NCBI GenBank assembly: GCA_964402995.1
Contig: CAYOEA010000014.1
Span: 1 to 26,101 of the forward strand
Length of the DNA stretch: 26,101 nt
Source: GCA-2686295 sp964402995
Lineage (GTDB): Archaea > Nanobdellota > Nanobdellia > Woesearchaeales > GCA-2686295
Direction of reading: 5' to 3'
Both the position numbers and the translations under genes were made by a program. Under the pieces are notes generated by a model that was given only the letters and a program-made list of their open reading frames with translations, was not told where the DNA came from and searched no databases. Below, piece by piece: positions 1 to 6,484 of the stretch; the stretch's first letter is position 1, and each line of letters begins with the position of its first letter.

Positions 1-52
1 TAAGTACTTTTGCATAATAGGATACCTCACCTTTCAAGGTGAGGAGGTTCAT
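1..52 (-). CDS. Possible start of a gene cut by the left window edge
   Basis: On the minus strand an ATG lies 6 nt after the phosphodiesterase stop codon, and the frame stays open for 17 codons to the window edge (MNLLTLKGEVSYYAKVL). The tight spacing would suit a downstream operon gene. The fragment is too short to assign a family and has no clear Shine-Dalgarno site. The same bases hold a perfect 7-bp inverted repeat (26-45, CCTCACC/GGTGAGG), so this stretch could instead be a transcript-end hairpin behind the phosphodiesterase gene. Confidence 0.3.
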   Translation of the reverse strand, partial: MNLLTLKGEVSYYAKVL

Positions 53-58
53 TTTAAT

Positions 59-547
59 TTATTCTAAATTATAGAATTCAACAGATGAATCTTTAGTGTC
101 AAGAATTGCAAACGATGGAATTCCTGCACGGCCAACAATTTCTCCAGGATTAATAATTTTAGTATTTCCAATCATTTCTTCTCTTTTTTTATGTGTATGT
201 CCATGAAAGACATAATCATGTTCTTGAGCTTTTGCAAATGCATTTGCAAAACTTGGAAAATGTGTGAATGCAATTTTTTTACCGTCTAATTCAACTTCAC
301 CAATCTCGCCATGAAGAGTGACATTTTTTGATTTATCAGAAAGCCTAGTTGTAGAAAATCTATCATCAGTATTTCCAAAAACAATATGAACAGGTAGATT
401 TGTAGTGTCTAACATAATAGTCATATAAGGCGCACAAAAGTCACCGCAATGAAAGATAGTGTCTACTTTTTTTTCTTTCATCATATCAAGAGCTTTAGAA
501 AGATTTGTCTCGTGATCATGACTGTCTGAAAGAATTCCGATTTTCAT
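59..547 (-). CDS. MJ0936/YfcE-type metallophosphoesterase
   Basis: A 162-residue cytosolic metal-dependent phosphodiesterase of the calcineurin-like superfamily. The metal-binding motifs appear in family order: D8-x-H10 in GILSDSHDH, G35-D36 in FHCGD, G58-N59-x-D61 in FGNTD, H96 in FTHF, and GHTH at 116-119, followed by INPGE. Length matches small archaeal MJ0936-like enzymes, which hydrolyse model phosphodiesters or cyclic nucleotides in vitro; the physiological substrate is unknown. I start it at the ATG at 547. A longer frame to 607 would add 20 residues, but those codons lie inside a copied tRNA-Cys 3' end, and homologues begin with MKIGILSDSH-like sequence. The gene lies directly downstream of tRNA-Cys and its partial copy on the same strand and may be co-transcribed with them. 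Confidence 0.9.
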   Translation of the reverse strand: MKIGILSDSHDHETNLSKALDMMKEKKVDTIFHCGDFCAPYMTIMLDTTNLPVHIVFGNTDDRFSTTRLSDKSKNVTLHGEIGEVELDGKKIAFTHFPSFANAFAKAQEHDYVFHGHTHKKREEMIGNTKIINPGEIVGRAGIPSFAILDTKDSSVEFYNLE

Positions 548-554
548 GTTAAAT

Positions 555-584
555 AATTGTAAAGCGGGAGAAGGGACTGCGAAC
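555..584 (-). repeat. Partial copy of the tRNA-Cys 3' end
   Basis: Positions 555-577 repeat 652-674 exactly (23 nt). The match continues to 584 if one inserted base is allowed (ACTGCGAAC here, ACTCGAAC in the tRNA). Read on the minus strand, the copy covers the T-loop, the 3' strand of the T stem, the 3' strand of the acceptor stem, and 8 nt beyond the mature end. The 5' strand of the T stem is not copied, so this is not a functional tRNA. It lies 97 bp downstream of the real tRNA end, just before the phosphodiesterase start codon. Confidence 0.85.
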
Positions 585-633
585 AACGAGTAGTTTCGTT
601 GGTACACTGCGTCTGTAAGACTGTTAGTCTTAC
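584..633 (-). other. Two hairpins between tRNA-Cys and its partial copy
   Basis: The spacer holds two perfect inverted repeats: 615-633 (8-bp stem GTAAGACT/AGTCTTAC, 3-nt loop) and 584-601 (6-bp stem CAACGA/TCGTTG, 6-nt loop). The second abuts the partial tRNA copy. They would fold in RNA read through from the tRNA gene. No T-run follows either stem, so they do not look like simple terminators. Confidence 0.6.
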
Positions 634-658
634 TTAGCTTCTTCGCTTATGATTGTAA

Positions 659-731
659 AGCGGGAGAAGGGACTCGAACCCTTGATCTAGTGCTCTGCAG
701 GCACTCGCCTTAGCCACTTGGCCACTCCCGC
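659..731 (-). tRNA. tRNA-Cys (anticodon GCA)
   Basis: The minus strand folds into a full cloverleaf: a 7-bp acceptor stem GCGGGAG/CTCCCGC, a D arm with the conserved GG in AAGTGG, an anticodon stem AGTGC/GCACT with loop CTGCAGA (anticodon GCA), a 5-nt variable loop, and a T arm AAGGG/CCCTT with loop TTCGAGT. The base after the acceptor stem is U73, the expected discriminator for cysteine tRNAs. CCA is not encoded and there is no intron. Confidence 0.97.
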
Positions 732-757
732 GAATTATAATCTAAAAACATTAACTG

Positions 758-766
758 TTTTATAAA
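758..766 (-). promoter_or_regulatory. TATA box of tRNA-Cys
   Basis: TTTATAAAA on the minus strand ends about 27 nt upstream of the tRNA 5' end, the expected archaeal TATA distance. It overlaps the region just after the MFS gene's stop codon, which suggests the tRNA has its own promoter. Confidence 0.6.
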
Positions 767-768
767 CT

Positions 769-1941
769 TTATGCGTTTACAAAAACTTTTTTCTTTATAA
801 ATTGAAATACTATTAAGAGGAGGATAAAATAAAGAACACCTATAAGACCAAAACCTAGTTTGTAAGAATAAATCATTACAAAACTAATTGCAAAAGCGCA
901 AATGGCCTGAATAATAACTTGAACTTGACCTTTAATTGAAAGCATAGTTGCTTTTAAATTAGGATTACTAGCAAAATTCTTTAGGAAGAAAGACTTAATT
1001 AACATATTTCTAGACCAAAAATATCCATTAATTAAAATAAACATAATTGCAACAATATAAGGATTTGATAGAACTGCAGCTAAAATAAAACTAGCCGAGA
1101 AAAGAAATATTTCAAAGAATAAAATTTTTTTAATGCCAAATTTTTCTATGTGATGGATATTATTTCCTAAAGCAAACCAAATAAATCTAGAGAATCCCAT
1201 GATTGTTCCAACAAGAATAACAGGTAAACCTAATTCTTGAAGATAAACAAAACGATAACCACTAATGCCAATCATGAAACCACCAAGAATACCAACAAAG
1301 ATACTTGTAGAATAAAAACCGGTTCCTTTTATTGCTTTGAAAAATTTTGATAATTGTTTTAAATCCTTTTTAGCTTTGAATTTAAGTTTAGGTTTAACTA
1401 ATAAAAGAAGAGGAATTAAACCAAGAACATCAATTCCAAGATTAATAAATAAAGGTAATCTCATGTTAATTTGAGTGAAAAATGGAAGTGAAATTGCGAG
1501 GAACGCTGCAAACAAAGAAACATTTGCAGACATTTTACTCATAATTTTAGTAAAATCTTTTTCTCTCTTTAATTCAATAAGTAGATTGTGCATATATGCT
1601 TCTTTAGTTCCGGACATGAAAGCAATTGATACTGAAAGAAGTGAAGAACCAAGAACAATCATCCAAAAGTTATTAGCAAGAACATACGCCAACATGGAGA
1701 GAATCATAGAAACCTTAGATATTATTAAGGCTTTTTTATGACCAATTAAATCTGAGATGTAACCGCTAGGAATTTCTAATAAAAATCCAACAATAAAACC
1801 AATACCTGAATATAAACCAATTTGATTAGCAGTAGTATTTGGGAGTGTTAAGAAGAAAATTGAAAGAATAGGCATAAAAGCTCTTCTTTGAGATAATTCA
1901 AAAAGAAAAATCTTTGAAATATTGGATTTTAAGTTCATCAT
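769..1941 (-). CDS. Major facilitator superfamily transporter
   Basis: A 390-residue integral membrane protein with about 12 hydrophobic segments and few long hydrophilic loops. The MFS motif A is clear between TM2 and TM3 (G60 to L72, GYISDLIGHKKAL), preceded by LEIPSG. A second MFS gene in this window (20733-21905) has the same length, the same LE-hydrophobic-PSG lead-in to motif A, and a related motif late in the protein (LKATMLSIKG here, MRATVLSLKG there), so the two look like distant paralogues. The substrate cannot be read from sequence; proteins of this type are usually called drug or small-molecule exporters. Two adjacent ATG codons open the frame; I keep the first. The gene ends 27 bp before the tRNA-Cys TATA-tRNA unit. 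Confidence 0.88.
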   Translation of the reverse strand: MMNLKSNISKIFLFELSQRRAFMPILSIFFLTLPNTTANQIGLYSGIGFIVGFLLEIPSGYISDLIGHKKALIISKVSMILSMLAYVLANNFWMIVLGSSLLSVSIAFMSGTKEAYMHNLLIELKREKDFTKIMSKMSANVSLFAAFLAISLPFFTQINMRLPLFINLGIDVLGLIPLLLLVKPKLKFKAKKDLKQLSKFFKAIKGTGFYSTSIFVGILGGFMIGISGYRFVYLQELGLPVILVGTIMGFSRFIWFALGNNIHHIEKFGIKKILFFEIFLFSASFILAAVLSNPYIVAIMFILINGYFWSRNMLIKSFFLKNFASNPNLKATMLSIKGQVQVIIQAICAFAISFVMIYSYKLGFGLIGVLYFILLLIVFQFIKKKVFVNA

Positions 1942-1964
1942 TGTTTTTTTTCTCTAAATAAAAA

Positions 1965-3515
1965 TTATTTTCGCTTTATAATAATTAGTGGTTCAATTTT
2001 GTTTAATCTTTTATATTCTTCAGTTAGTTTAATTGATTTAATCTTTTCATTATTTGAAAATTTAGTTTTGTTTTCATAAGTTATGAATATTTCACATTCA
2101 ATATTTCCTATGTATATGTTTTCATAGAGTTGATTTAAGTAAAAATAATCTGCTGGCAGTAATAAATTTATGTTATAGTCATCAACGATACTTGAATTAT
2201 TATTACAATTATTAAGTGCAAATTCTGAAATGTTTTTAGAGTTTCTAGTGTAATTATGATTAGTTTTTTCAAATGCTGAAATAAAAAGACTCATAAAAAT
2301 AATAAAAATTAAGAAAATAATCATTATTTGTTTAAGTTTTTGTTTTTTTAGAATTATTATAACTAAAAGAATTATTATTAGTCCAATACTTAATTGAAAA
2401 CTAATAATATTTCTAATTAAATAAAAGGTCAAAACTAATGAACTAATAGTTAACCAAGTTGCCAATCTGTTATTTTTATTTAAACCTTCAAAAATCATTT
2501 TACCAGTCATGATTGATAAAAAAGGATATGCTGGAAAAATATACCACCAAATTTTAGTTTGAATTGAAGAAAATATTACAAATGGTGCGATTATTCCTAT
2601 AAAAAGCAAATAATTAAATTTATTTTTTTCTGAAAATAATTTTATTACTAAATAAATTAATGCGAATAAAATGAATATGAACCACATGTTATTATTAGAA
2701 TTAAAAACTGTGCTAATATAAAAAAACCATTTTCCAAGATGTATTTGATTAGGACCAGTTGCTAATTTAATCATATGATTATAAACAAATTCTTTCATGA
2801 ATAGATCATGATTAATGATAAACTGTATCAGATGCCAGGGAAGTGTTATAGCTAATGTTATGCCTGCTGCAATGAAAGTTTTTTTCTTTTTAAATATTTT
2901 AAAATCTTTTTTAATTAAGCAATATAATACTAATATGATCACTGGAAGAAGTCCTACTGCGCTTTTTGTAAGAATTGCCAAACCAGTAAACAACCCTGTA
3001 AGATAGATATATCTTGAATTATCCTCTTTTTTAATAAAGAAGTATATTGCTGCTAATATAAAAAAAGTTAATGTGATGTCAGTGTCACCTGATCTGATAG
3101 CGTGGAAAAACATGAATTGTTTAATTGTGAGAAGAATTAATGCAGAAAATAGTCCTATTATAGGATTGAACAATTTTCTACCTATAAGATAGGTAAATAT
3201 TATTGCTAAAAGACCAAAAATTCCTGACCAAAATCTTGCAGTGAATTCGTTAATTCCAAATATATTATATGTTAGTGCAGTGAGCCATATGTTTAAAGGA
3301 GGCTTGTCCCAAAAAGTATTGTTTTTATGATGTAATGTTAACCAATCATTTGAAGTGGTCATTTCTTTAGCAACTTGAGCGTAAGTGCCTTCATCCCAAT
3401 TATTTAAACTTGTTTCTCCTAAATAGTTGAATATAATTATTGAAGAAAGAATTATGATTATTAAAAGATGAAAATATTTATTTTTTGACAAGTTTTCCAA
3501 ATTAAATAAGTTCAT
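1965..3515 (-). CDS. GT-C glycosyltransferase, PMT/ArnT-like (GT39/GT83 type)
   Basis: A 516-residue polytopic membrane protein. The N-terminal TM helix is followed by a first extracytoplasmic loop carrying the acidic signature WDEGTYA (about residues 40-46) and WDKPPLNIW, typical of polyprenyl-phosphate-sugar-dependent GT-C enzymes such as ArnT and protein mannosyltransferases. About ten further TM segments follow, then a hydrophilic C-terminal tail of about 90 residues. The family moves a sugar from a lipid-phosphate carrier to an acceptor on the outer face of the membrane; donor and acceptor here are unknown. The gene is 23 bp upstream of the MFS gene on the same strand, so the two may be co-transcribed. 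It is noticeably more AT-rich than its neighbours, with Asn, Ile, Lys and Phe dominating. Confidence 0.88.
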   Translation of the reverse strand: MNLFNLENLSKNKYFHLLIIIILSSIIIFNYLGETSLNNWDEGTYAQVAKEMTTSNDWLTLHHKNNTFWDKPPLNIWLTALTYNIFGINEFTARFWSGIFGLLAIIFTYLIGRKLFNPIIGLFSALILLTIKQFMFFHAIRSGDTDITLTFFILAAIYFFIKKEDNSRYIYLTGLFTGLAILTKSAVGLLPVIILVLYCLIKKDFKIFKKKKTFIAAGITLAITLPWHLIQFIINHDLFMKEFVYNHMIKLATGPNQIHLGKWFFYISTVFNSNNNMWFIFILFALIYLVIKLFSEKNKFNYLLFIGIIAPFVIFSSIQTKIWWYIFPAYPFLSIMTGKMIFEGLNKNNRLATWLTISSLVLTFYLIRNIISFQLSIGLIIILLVIIILKKQKLKQIMIIFLIFIIFMSLFISAFEKTNHNYTRNSKNISEFALNNCNNNSSIVDDYNINLLLPADYFYLNQLYENIYIGNIECEIFITYENKTKFSNNEKIKSIKLTEEYKRLNKIEPLIIIKRK

Positions 3516-3594
3516 TTTTATAACTAGAGATATTTGTTATTTATTAATGTTATTTTATGAATTTGAGAATTTATTGTCTAAAAATGATTCTTTT

Positions 3595-3610
3595 TAATAA
3601 AAAAAGCGAA
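3595..3610 (-). repeat. Third, degenerate copy of the tRNA-Arg 3' flank
   Basis: The 16 nt here repeat 3677-3692 exactly: on the minus strand TTCGC, a T7 tract and ATTA. Only the last few bases of the tRNA-Arg 3' end (TTCG) and its poly-T terminator are kept; weaker similarity (GGCTTCGC against GGGTTCGC) extends a little further. It is offset by 82 bp from the second copy. Confidence 0.55.
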
Positions 3611-3671
3611 GCCGAAACAAGTTCTTGCACCTGTACGCGCCAGCAAATAAGATTTTTTATGAAAATCTTAT
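3611..3671 (-). other. GC-rich spacer segment with a 10-bp hairpin
   Basis: Positions 3611-3644 are about 59% GC in a genome near 30%. Next to it, 3647-3671 is a perfect inverted repeat (10-bp stem ATAAGATTTT/AAAATCTTAT, 5-nt loop). It sits between the second and third tRNA-Arg 3'-end copies. No reading frame worth calling was found. The remaining spacer between the glycosyltransferase start and this array (3516-3594) is plain AT-rich sequence. Confidence 0.5.
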
Positions 3672-3680
3672 GGTAATAAT

Positions 3681-3706
3681 AAAAAAAGCGAACCCGGAGG
3701 GATTCG
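3681..3706 (-). repeat. Partial copy of the tRNA-Arg 3' end plus terminator
   Basis: These 26 nt repeat 3792-3817 exactly. On the minus strand the copy runs from the T-loop (CGAAT), through the 3' strands of the T and acceptor stems (CCCTC, CGGGTTC) and the discriminator G, to the T7 tract. The 5' parts of the tRNA are absent. It lies 111 bp downstream of the equivalent bases in the real tRNA. Confidence 0.9.
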
Positions 3707-3710
3707 TACT

Positions 3711-3753
3711 CAACAATAAATTGTTGGCAAGTTCATTTACTAAGTAAATAAAC
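3711..3753 (-). other. Two hairpins between tRNA-Arg and its partial copy
   Basis: 3711-3726 is a perfect inverted repeat (CAACAAT/ATTGTTG, 2-nt centre). 3731-3753 holds ATTTACT/AGTAAAT around one central base, flanked by GTT and AAC that extend the stem past one mismatch. As at the tRNA-Cys locus, a stem of the form CAAC...GTTG sits next to the partial tRNA copy. Confidence 0.55.
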
Positions 3754-3791
3754 TAACAAGTTCGAATTACTGATGTTTTATATGATTAAAG

Positions 3792-3798
3792 AAAAAAA
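3792..3798 (-). terminator. Poly-T terminator of tRNA-Arg
   Basis: Seven consecutive T residues on the minus strand begin 2 nt after the acceptor-stem end, a usual archaeal RNA polymerase termination signal. The same T7 is reproduced in both downstream copies (3681-3687 and 3599-3605). Confidence 0.6.
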
Positions 3799-3799
3799 G

Positions 3800-3874
3800 C
3801 GAACCCGGAGGGATTCGAACCCTCGATCTACGGCTTAGAAGGCCGTCGCCTTATCCAGGCTGGGCCACGGGTCC
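3800..3874 (-). tRNA. tRNA-Arg (anticodon TCT)
   Basis: The minus strand folds into a cloverleaf: acceptor stem GGACCCG/CGGGTTC with one G-U pair, D arm with CCTGG in the loop, anticodon stem ACGGC/GCCGT around loop CTTCTAA (anticodon TCT, reading AGA/AGG, the codons most used for Arg here), 5-nt variable loop, and T arm GAGGG/CCCTC with loop TTCGAAT. The discriminator is G73. CCA is not encoded and no intron is present. Confidence 0.97.
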
Positions 3875-3902
3875 AAGTTCTAGACGAAGAAAACTACTTT
3901 AT

Positions 3903-3911
3903 CTTATAAAT
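3903..3911 (-). promoter_or_regulatory. TATA box of tRNA-Arg
   Basis: ATTTATAAG on the minus strand lies about 29-37 nt upstream of the tRNA 5' end. The 108-bp gap to valS therefore contains two back-to-back promoters. Confidence 0.55.
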
Positions 3912-3948
3912 GTTTTTCTTAAAAAATGTAGTTCTTAGAGGCAATAAC

Positions 3949-3958
3949 TTTTATAAAT
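3949..3958 (+). promoter_or_regulatory. TATA box of valS
   Basis: TTTTATAAAT is 25-34 nt upstream of the valS ATG, which places transcription start at or next to the start codon (leaderless mRNA). No Shine-Dalgarno site is present. Confidence 0.6.
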
Positions 3959-3982
3959 GAATTATTCTCTCTTAGATTTAAA

Positions 3983-6409
3983 ATGGGAGAACCGAAATTA
4001 ACAGCAAAAAGATGGACTAAAGATATGGAGCAAGATATCTATACAAAATGGAAAGCAGATAAACGATATTCTTTTGATAAAAACACTGATAAAAAGATAT
4101 TTTCAATTGATACTCCTCCGCCTTATGTAAATAGTGCAATCCACATAGGACAAGCAACAACTTATGTATTAATGGATTTTTTTGCAAGATTTAAACGAAT
4201 GACTGGTCATGAAGTTCTTTTCCCATTAGGACTTGATAGAAATGGTCTTCCAATCGAAATGGCTGCAGAAAAACAGTATGGCGTTCGATTAAAGGATATA
4301 ACAAGAGAAAAAGCAGTAGAGTACTGTGAAAGCATATTGCAAGAAAGTTCGCTTGCATCAACTGATACCTTCCTTAGAACAGGTATTTCATTTAACTCAT
4401 GGAAATTAGGAAAAGAAGTAGGAGATATTTATTATACAGATTCACCTGAGTATCGATCTTTAACACAAGAAACATTTGTTGACATGTGGAAAAAAAATTT
4501 AATCTATGAAGATAAAAGAGCAAATAATTGGTGTCCTGGATGTCAAACAACAATTGCAGATGCAGAAATAGAGTATGAAGAATTAAAATCTTTTTTTAAT
4601 GATATTAAATTTAAAGTAAAGGAAACAGGCGAAGACTTAATTATTGCAACGACTCGTCCTGAATTAATTTGCGCTTGTGGAATGATTATATTTAATCCAG
4701 AAGATGAAAGATACAAACATCTAGATGGAAAAACTGCAATAACTCCAATTTTTGGAAAAGAAGTTCTAATAAAAGCACATCCTGCAGCTGTAATGGATAA
4801 AGGAACAGGAATTATGATGATGTGTTCTTATGGAGACATTACAGATATTAGATTCTTTATAGAACAAGGATTAAAACCTAAAATTTGCATGAATCAAGAT
4901 GGAACTATGAATGAACATGCAGGACAATTTAATGGATTAAAAATAAAAGATGCACAAAGAGCAATTGTGGCTGAACTTGATAAACAAGGATTAGTAGTTA
5001 ATCAAGAAAGAATTAAACACAGAACACCAGTTTGTGAGCGAAGTAAAGATCCAATAGAATTTGTGGAAATGAGCGAATTTTACGTAAAGCAAATTGAATA
5101 TAAAGATAAAATGCGAGAATTAGCAGAAAAGCTAAACTTTCACGCACCAAAAAGTAAACAAATCTTACTAGACTGGATTGAAGCAATTAAAATTGATTGG
5201 CCAATCTCACGAAGAAGATATTATGCAACTGAAATTCCACTATGGTACGATAAAGAAAATAATTATCATGTACTTCCGCCAAAAGGAGGATACTATAAAC
5301 CATGGAAAGAAGCACCACCTGCTGATTCTGAAGTATTAGATAAGAACAGAAAAGTTTTAGGAAAAGTAAGTGACTTTGCGAATAGTAAATGGATTGGAGA
5401 AACAAGAGTATTTGATACTTGGTTTGACTCATCAATTTCACCACTTTATATTTTAAAATATTCAAGAGATAATGAATTTTTTGAAAAAGCAAAACCATGT
5501 AGTTTAAGACCGCAAGGAAAAGAAATTGTTCGAACTTGGTTATATTACACTGTTTTGAAAGACTATCATTTAACAGGAGAATTAATCTTTGATGATGTAT
5601 GGGTAAACTATCATATTGTCGACGAGAAAGGTCTAAAGATGAGTAAAAGTAAAGGGAATATTATTGATCCAAAAGGAATAATTGACCAAACAGGAGCAGA
5701 GCCATTTAGACTATGGAGCGCTGTTGAAGGAAACCTAGAAAGTACAGACTTTAGATGTTCGCTTGATAGAATACAAGGTGCAGGAAAAACATTAACAAAA
5801 CTATGGAACGCTGCAAGATTTATTAGTATGTTTGATGAAGCTGAAGAAAATTATGAACTAGGAGAAGTTGATAAATGGATTATCACTGAGTTAAATGAAT
5901 TAATAGAATATTCATATAAACAATATAGTGTTTATGATTTTCATAATCCGGCAATTAGAATTAAACATTTTATTTGGGAAACATTCTCAAGTCAATACTT
6001 AGAACTTGTAAAGAATAGGGCATATAATGAAACTGATAAATATACAAAGGCAGAACAACATGGCGCTTTGTTCACATTAAACTATTGCATAGATACAGTT
6101 TTAAAATTAATGGCACCAATAATTCCAATGGTGAGTTATCAAATATTCTCGGATTTAAGAGGAAAAGATATTCATTCAGAGAGTTTTCCGAAAGTTGAAC
6201 ATACATTTGAAATAAAACTTACAAAAGAAGAAATTGTTGAAATTAATGGTTTGATTTGGAAACATAAAAAAGATTTAGGACAATCATTAAAAGAAGAATT
6301 AGCAATTGTAACTCTAACAGAAAATTATAAGTTAATAGAGAAAGATTTACAAGAAATGCACAAGATTAAAGAAATAAAGTATGGACCTGAAGTGAAAATA
6401 AATTCATGA
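3983..6409 (+). CDS. valS: Valyl-tRNA synthetase
   Basis: An 808-residue class I aminoacyl-tRNA synthetase that charges tRNA-Val in the cytosol. The HIGH-type signature is HIGQ at 54-57 after PPPYVN, and KMSKS is at 552-556. The CP1 editing domain contains ATTRPELI, followed by DERYKHLDGK and a CSYGDITD segment as in archaeal ValRS. LLDWIEAIKIDWPISRRR and VFDTWFDSSISPLYI are ValRS-like stretches in the Rossmann half. The C-terminal anticodon-binding helical domain follows LWNAARF. The protein ends without a long C-terminal coiled coil, as is common in archaea. IleRS is the main alternative, but the editing and WFDSS regions fit ValRS better. The next gene starts 75 bp downstream with its own promoter. 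Confidence 0.93.
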   Translation: MGEPKLTAKRWTKDMEQDIYTKWKADKRYSFDKNTDKKIFSIDTPPPYVNSAIHIGQATTYVLMDFFARFKRMTGHEVLFPLGLDRNGLPIEMAAEKQYGVRLKDITREKAVEYCESILQESSLASTDTFLRTGISFNSWKLGKEVGDIYYTDSPEYRSLTQETFVDMWKKNLIYEDKRANNWCPGCQTTIADAEIEYEELKSFFNDIKFKVKETGEDLIIATTRPELICACGMIIFNPEDERYKHLDGKTAITPIFGKEVLIKAHPAAVMDKGTGIMMMCSYGDITDIRFFIEQGLKPKICMNQDGTMNEHAGQFNGLKIKDAQRAIVAELDKQGLVVNQERIKHRTPVCERSKDPIEFVEMSEFYVKQIEYKDKMRELAEKLNFHAPKSKQILLDWIEAIKIDWPISRRRYYATEIPLWYDKENNYHVLPPKGGYYKPWKEAPPADSEVLDKNRKVLGKVSDFANSKWIGETRVFDTWFDSSISPLYILKYSRDNEFFEKAKPCSLRPQGKEIVRTWLYYTVLKDYHLTGELIFDDVWVNYHIVDEKGLKMSKSKGNIIDPKGIIDQTGAEPFRLWSAVEGNLESTDFRCSLDRIQGAGKTLTKLWNAARFISMFDEAEENYELGEVDKWIITELNELIEYSYKQYSVYDFHNPAIRIKHFIWETFSSQYLELVKNRAYNETDKYTKAEQHGALFTLNYCIDTVLKLMAPIIPMVSYQIFSDLRGKDIHSESFPKVEHTFEIKLTKEEIVEINGLIWKHKKDLGQSLKEELAIVTLTENYKLIEKDLQEMHKIKEIKYGPEVKINS

Positions 6410-6414
6410 AAAGG

Positions 6415-6423
6415 TTTAAATAA
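6415..6423 (+). promoter_or_regulatory. TATA box of the cold-shock-domain gene
   Basis: TTTAAATAA begins 5 nt after the valS stop codon and about 62-70 nt before the next ATG, so the transcript should have a leader of roughly 35-45 nt, unlike the leaderless valS. Confidence 0.5.
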
Positions 6424-6435
6424 AAAGAATAAATT

Positions 6436-6477
6436 AATGCTACTATCTGTTTGAAAGCATTGAGCAGACGTTGGAGG
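6436..6477 (+). promoter_or_regulatory. Leader hairpin and strong Shine-Dalgarno site of the cold-shock gene
   Basis: The predicted leader contains AATGCT (6436-6441) paired with AGCATT (6456-6461), a 6-bp stem with a 14-nt loop. It is followed by GGAGG (6473-6477), 7 nt before the ATG. This is the best Shine-Dalgarno site in the window. A regulatory role for the stem is conjecture. Confidence 0.5.
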
Positions 6478-6484
6478 AATTAAC

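Noticed and set aside
548..607. N-terminal extension of the phosphodiesterase reading frame (20 residues)
   Set aside because: It translates the partial tRNA-Cys copy and adjoining hairpin; family members start at the MKIGILSDSH position.
584..659. Partial copy near tRNA-Cys as a long-variable-arm tRNA (Ser/Leu type)
   Set aside because: The bases before the T-loop (TCGTTG) cannot pair with CCCTT, and no acceptor 5' strand complementary to CTCCCGC is present.
3681..3753. A second, degenerate but complete tRNA in the tRNA-Arg spacer
   Set aside because: The 5' strands of the T and acceptor stems and any anticodon arm are missing; only the T-loop to 3' end is copied.
3595..3817. CRISPR array
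   Set aside because: Repeats are only two exact copies plus one truncated, they match a tRNA 3' end, and spacers of 82-111 bp with internal hairpins are unlike CRISPR; no cas gene is present.
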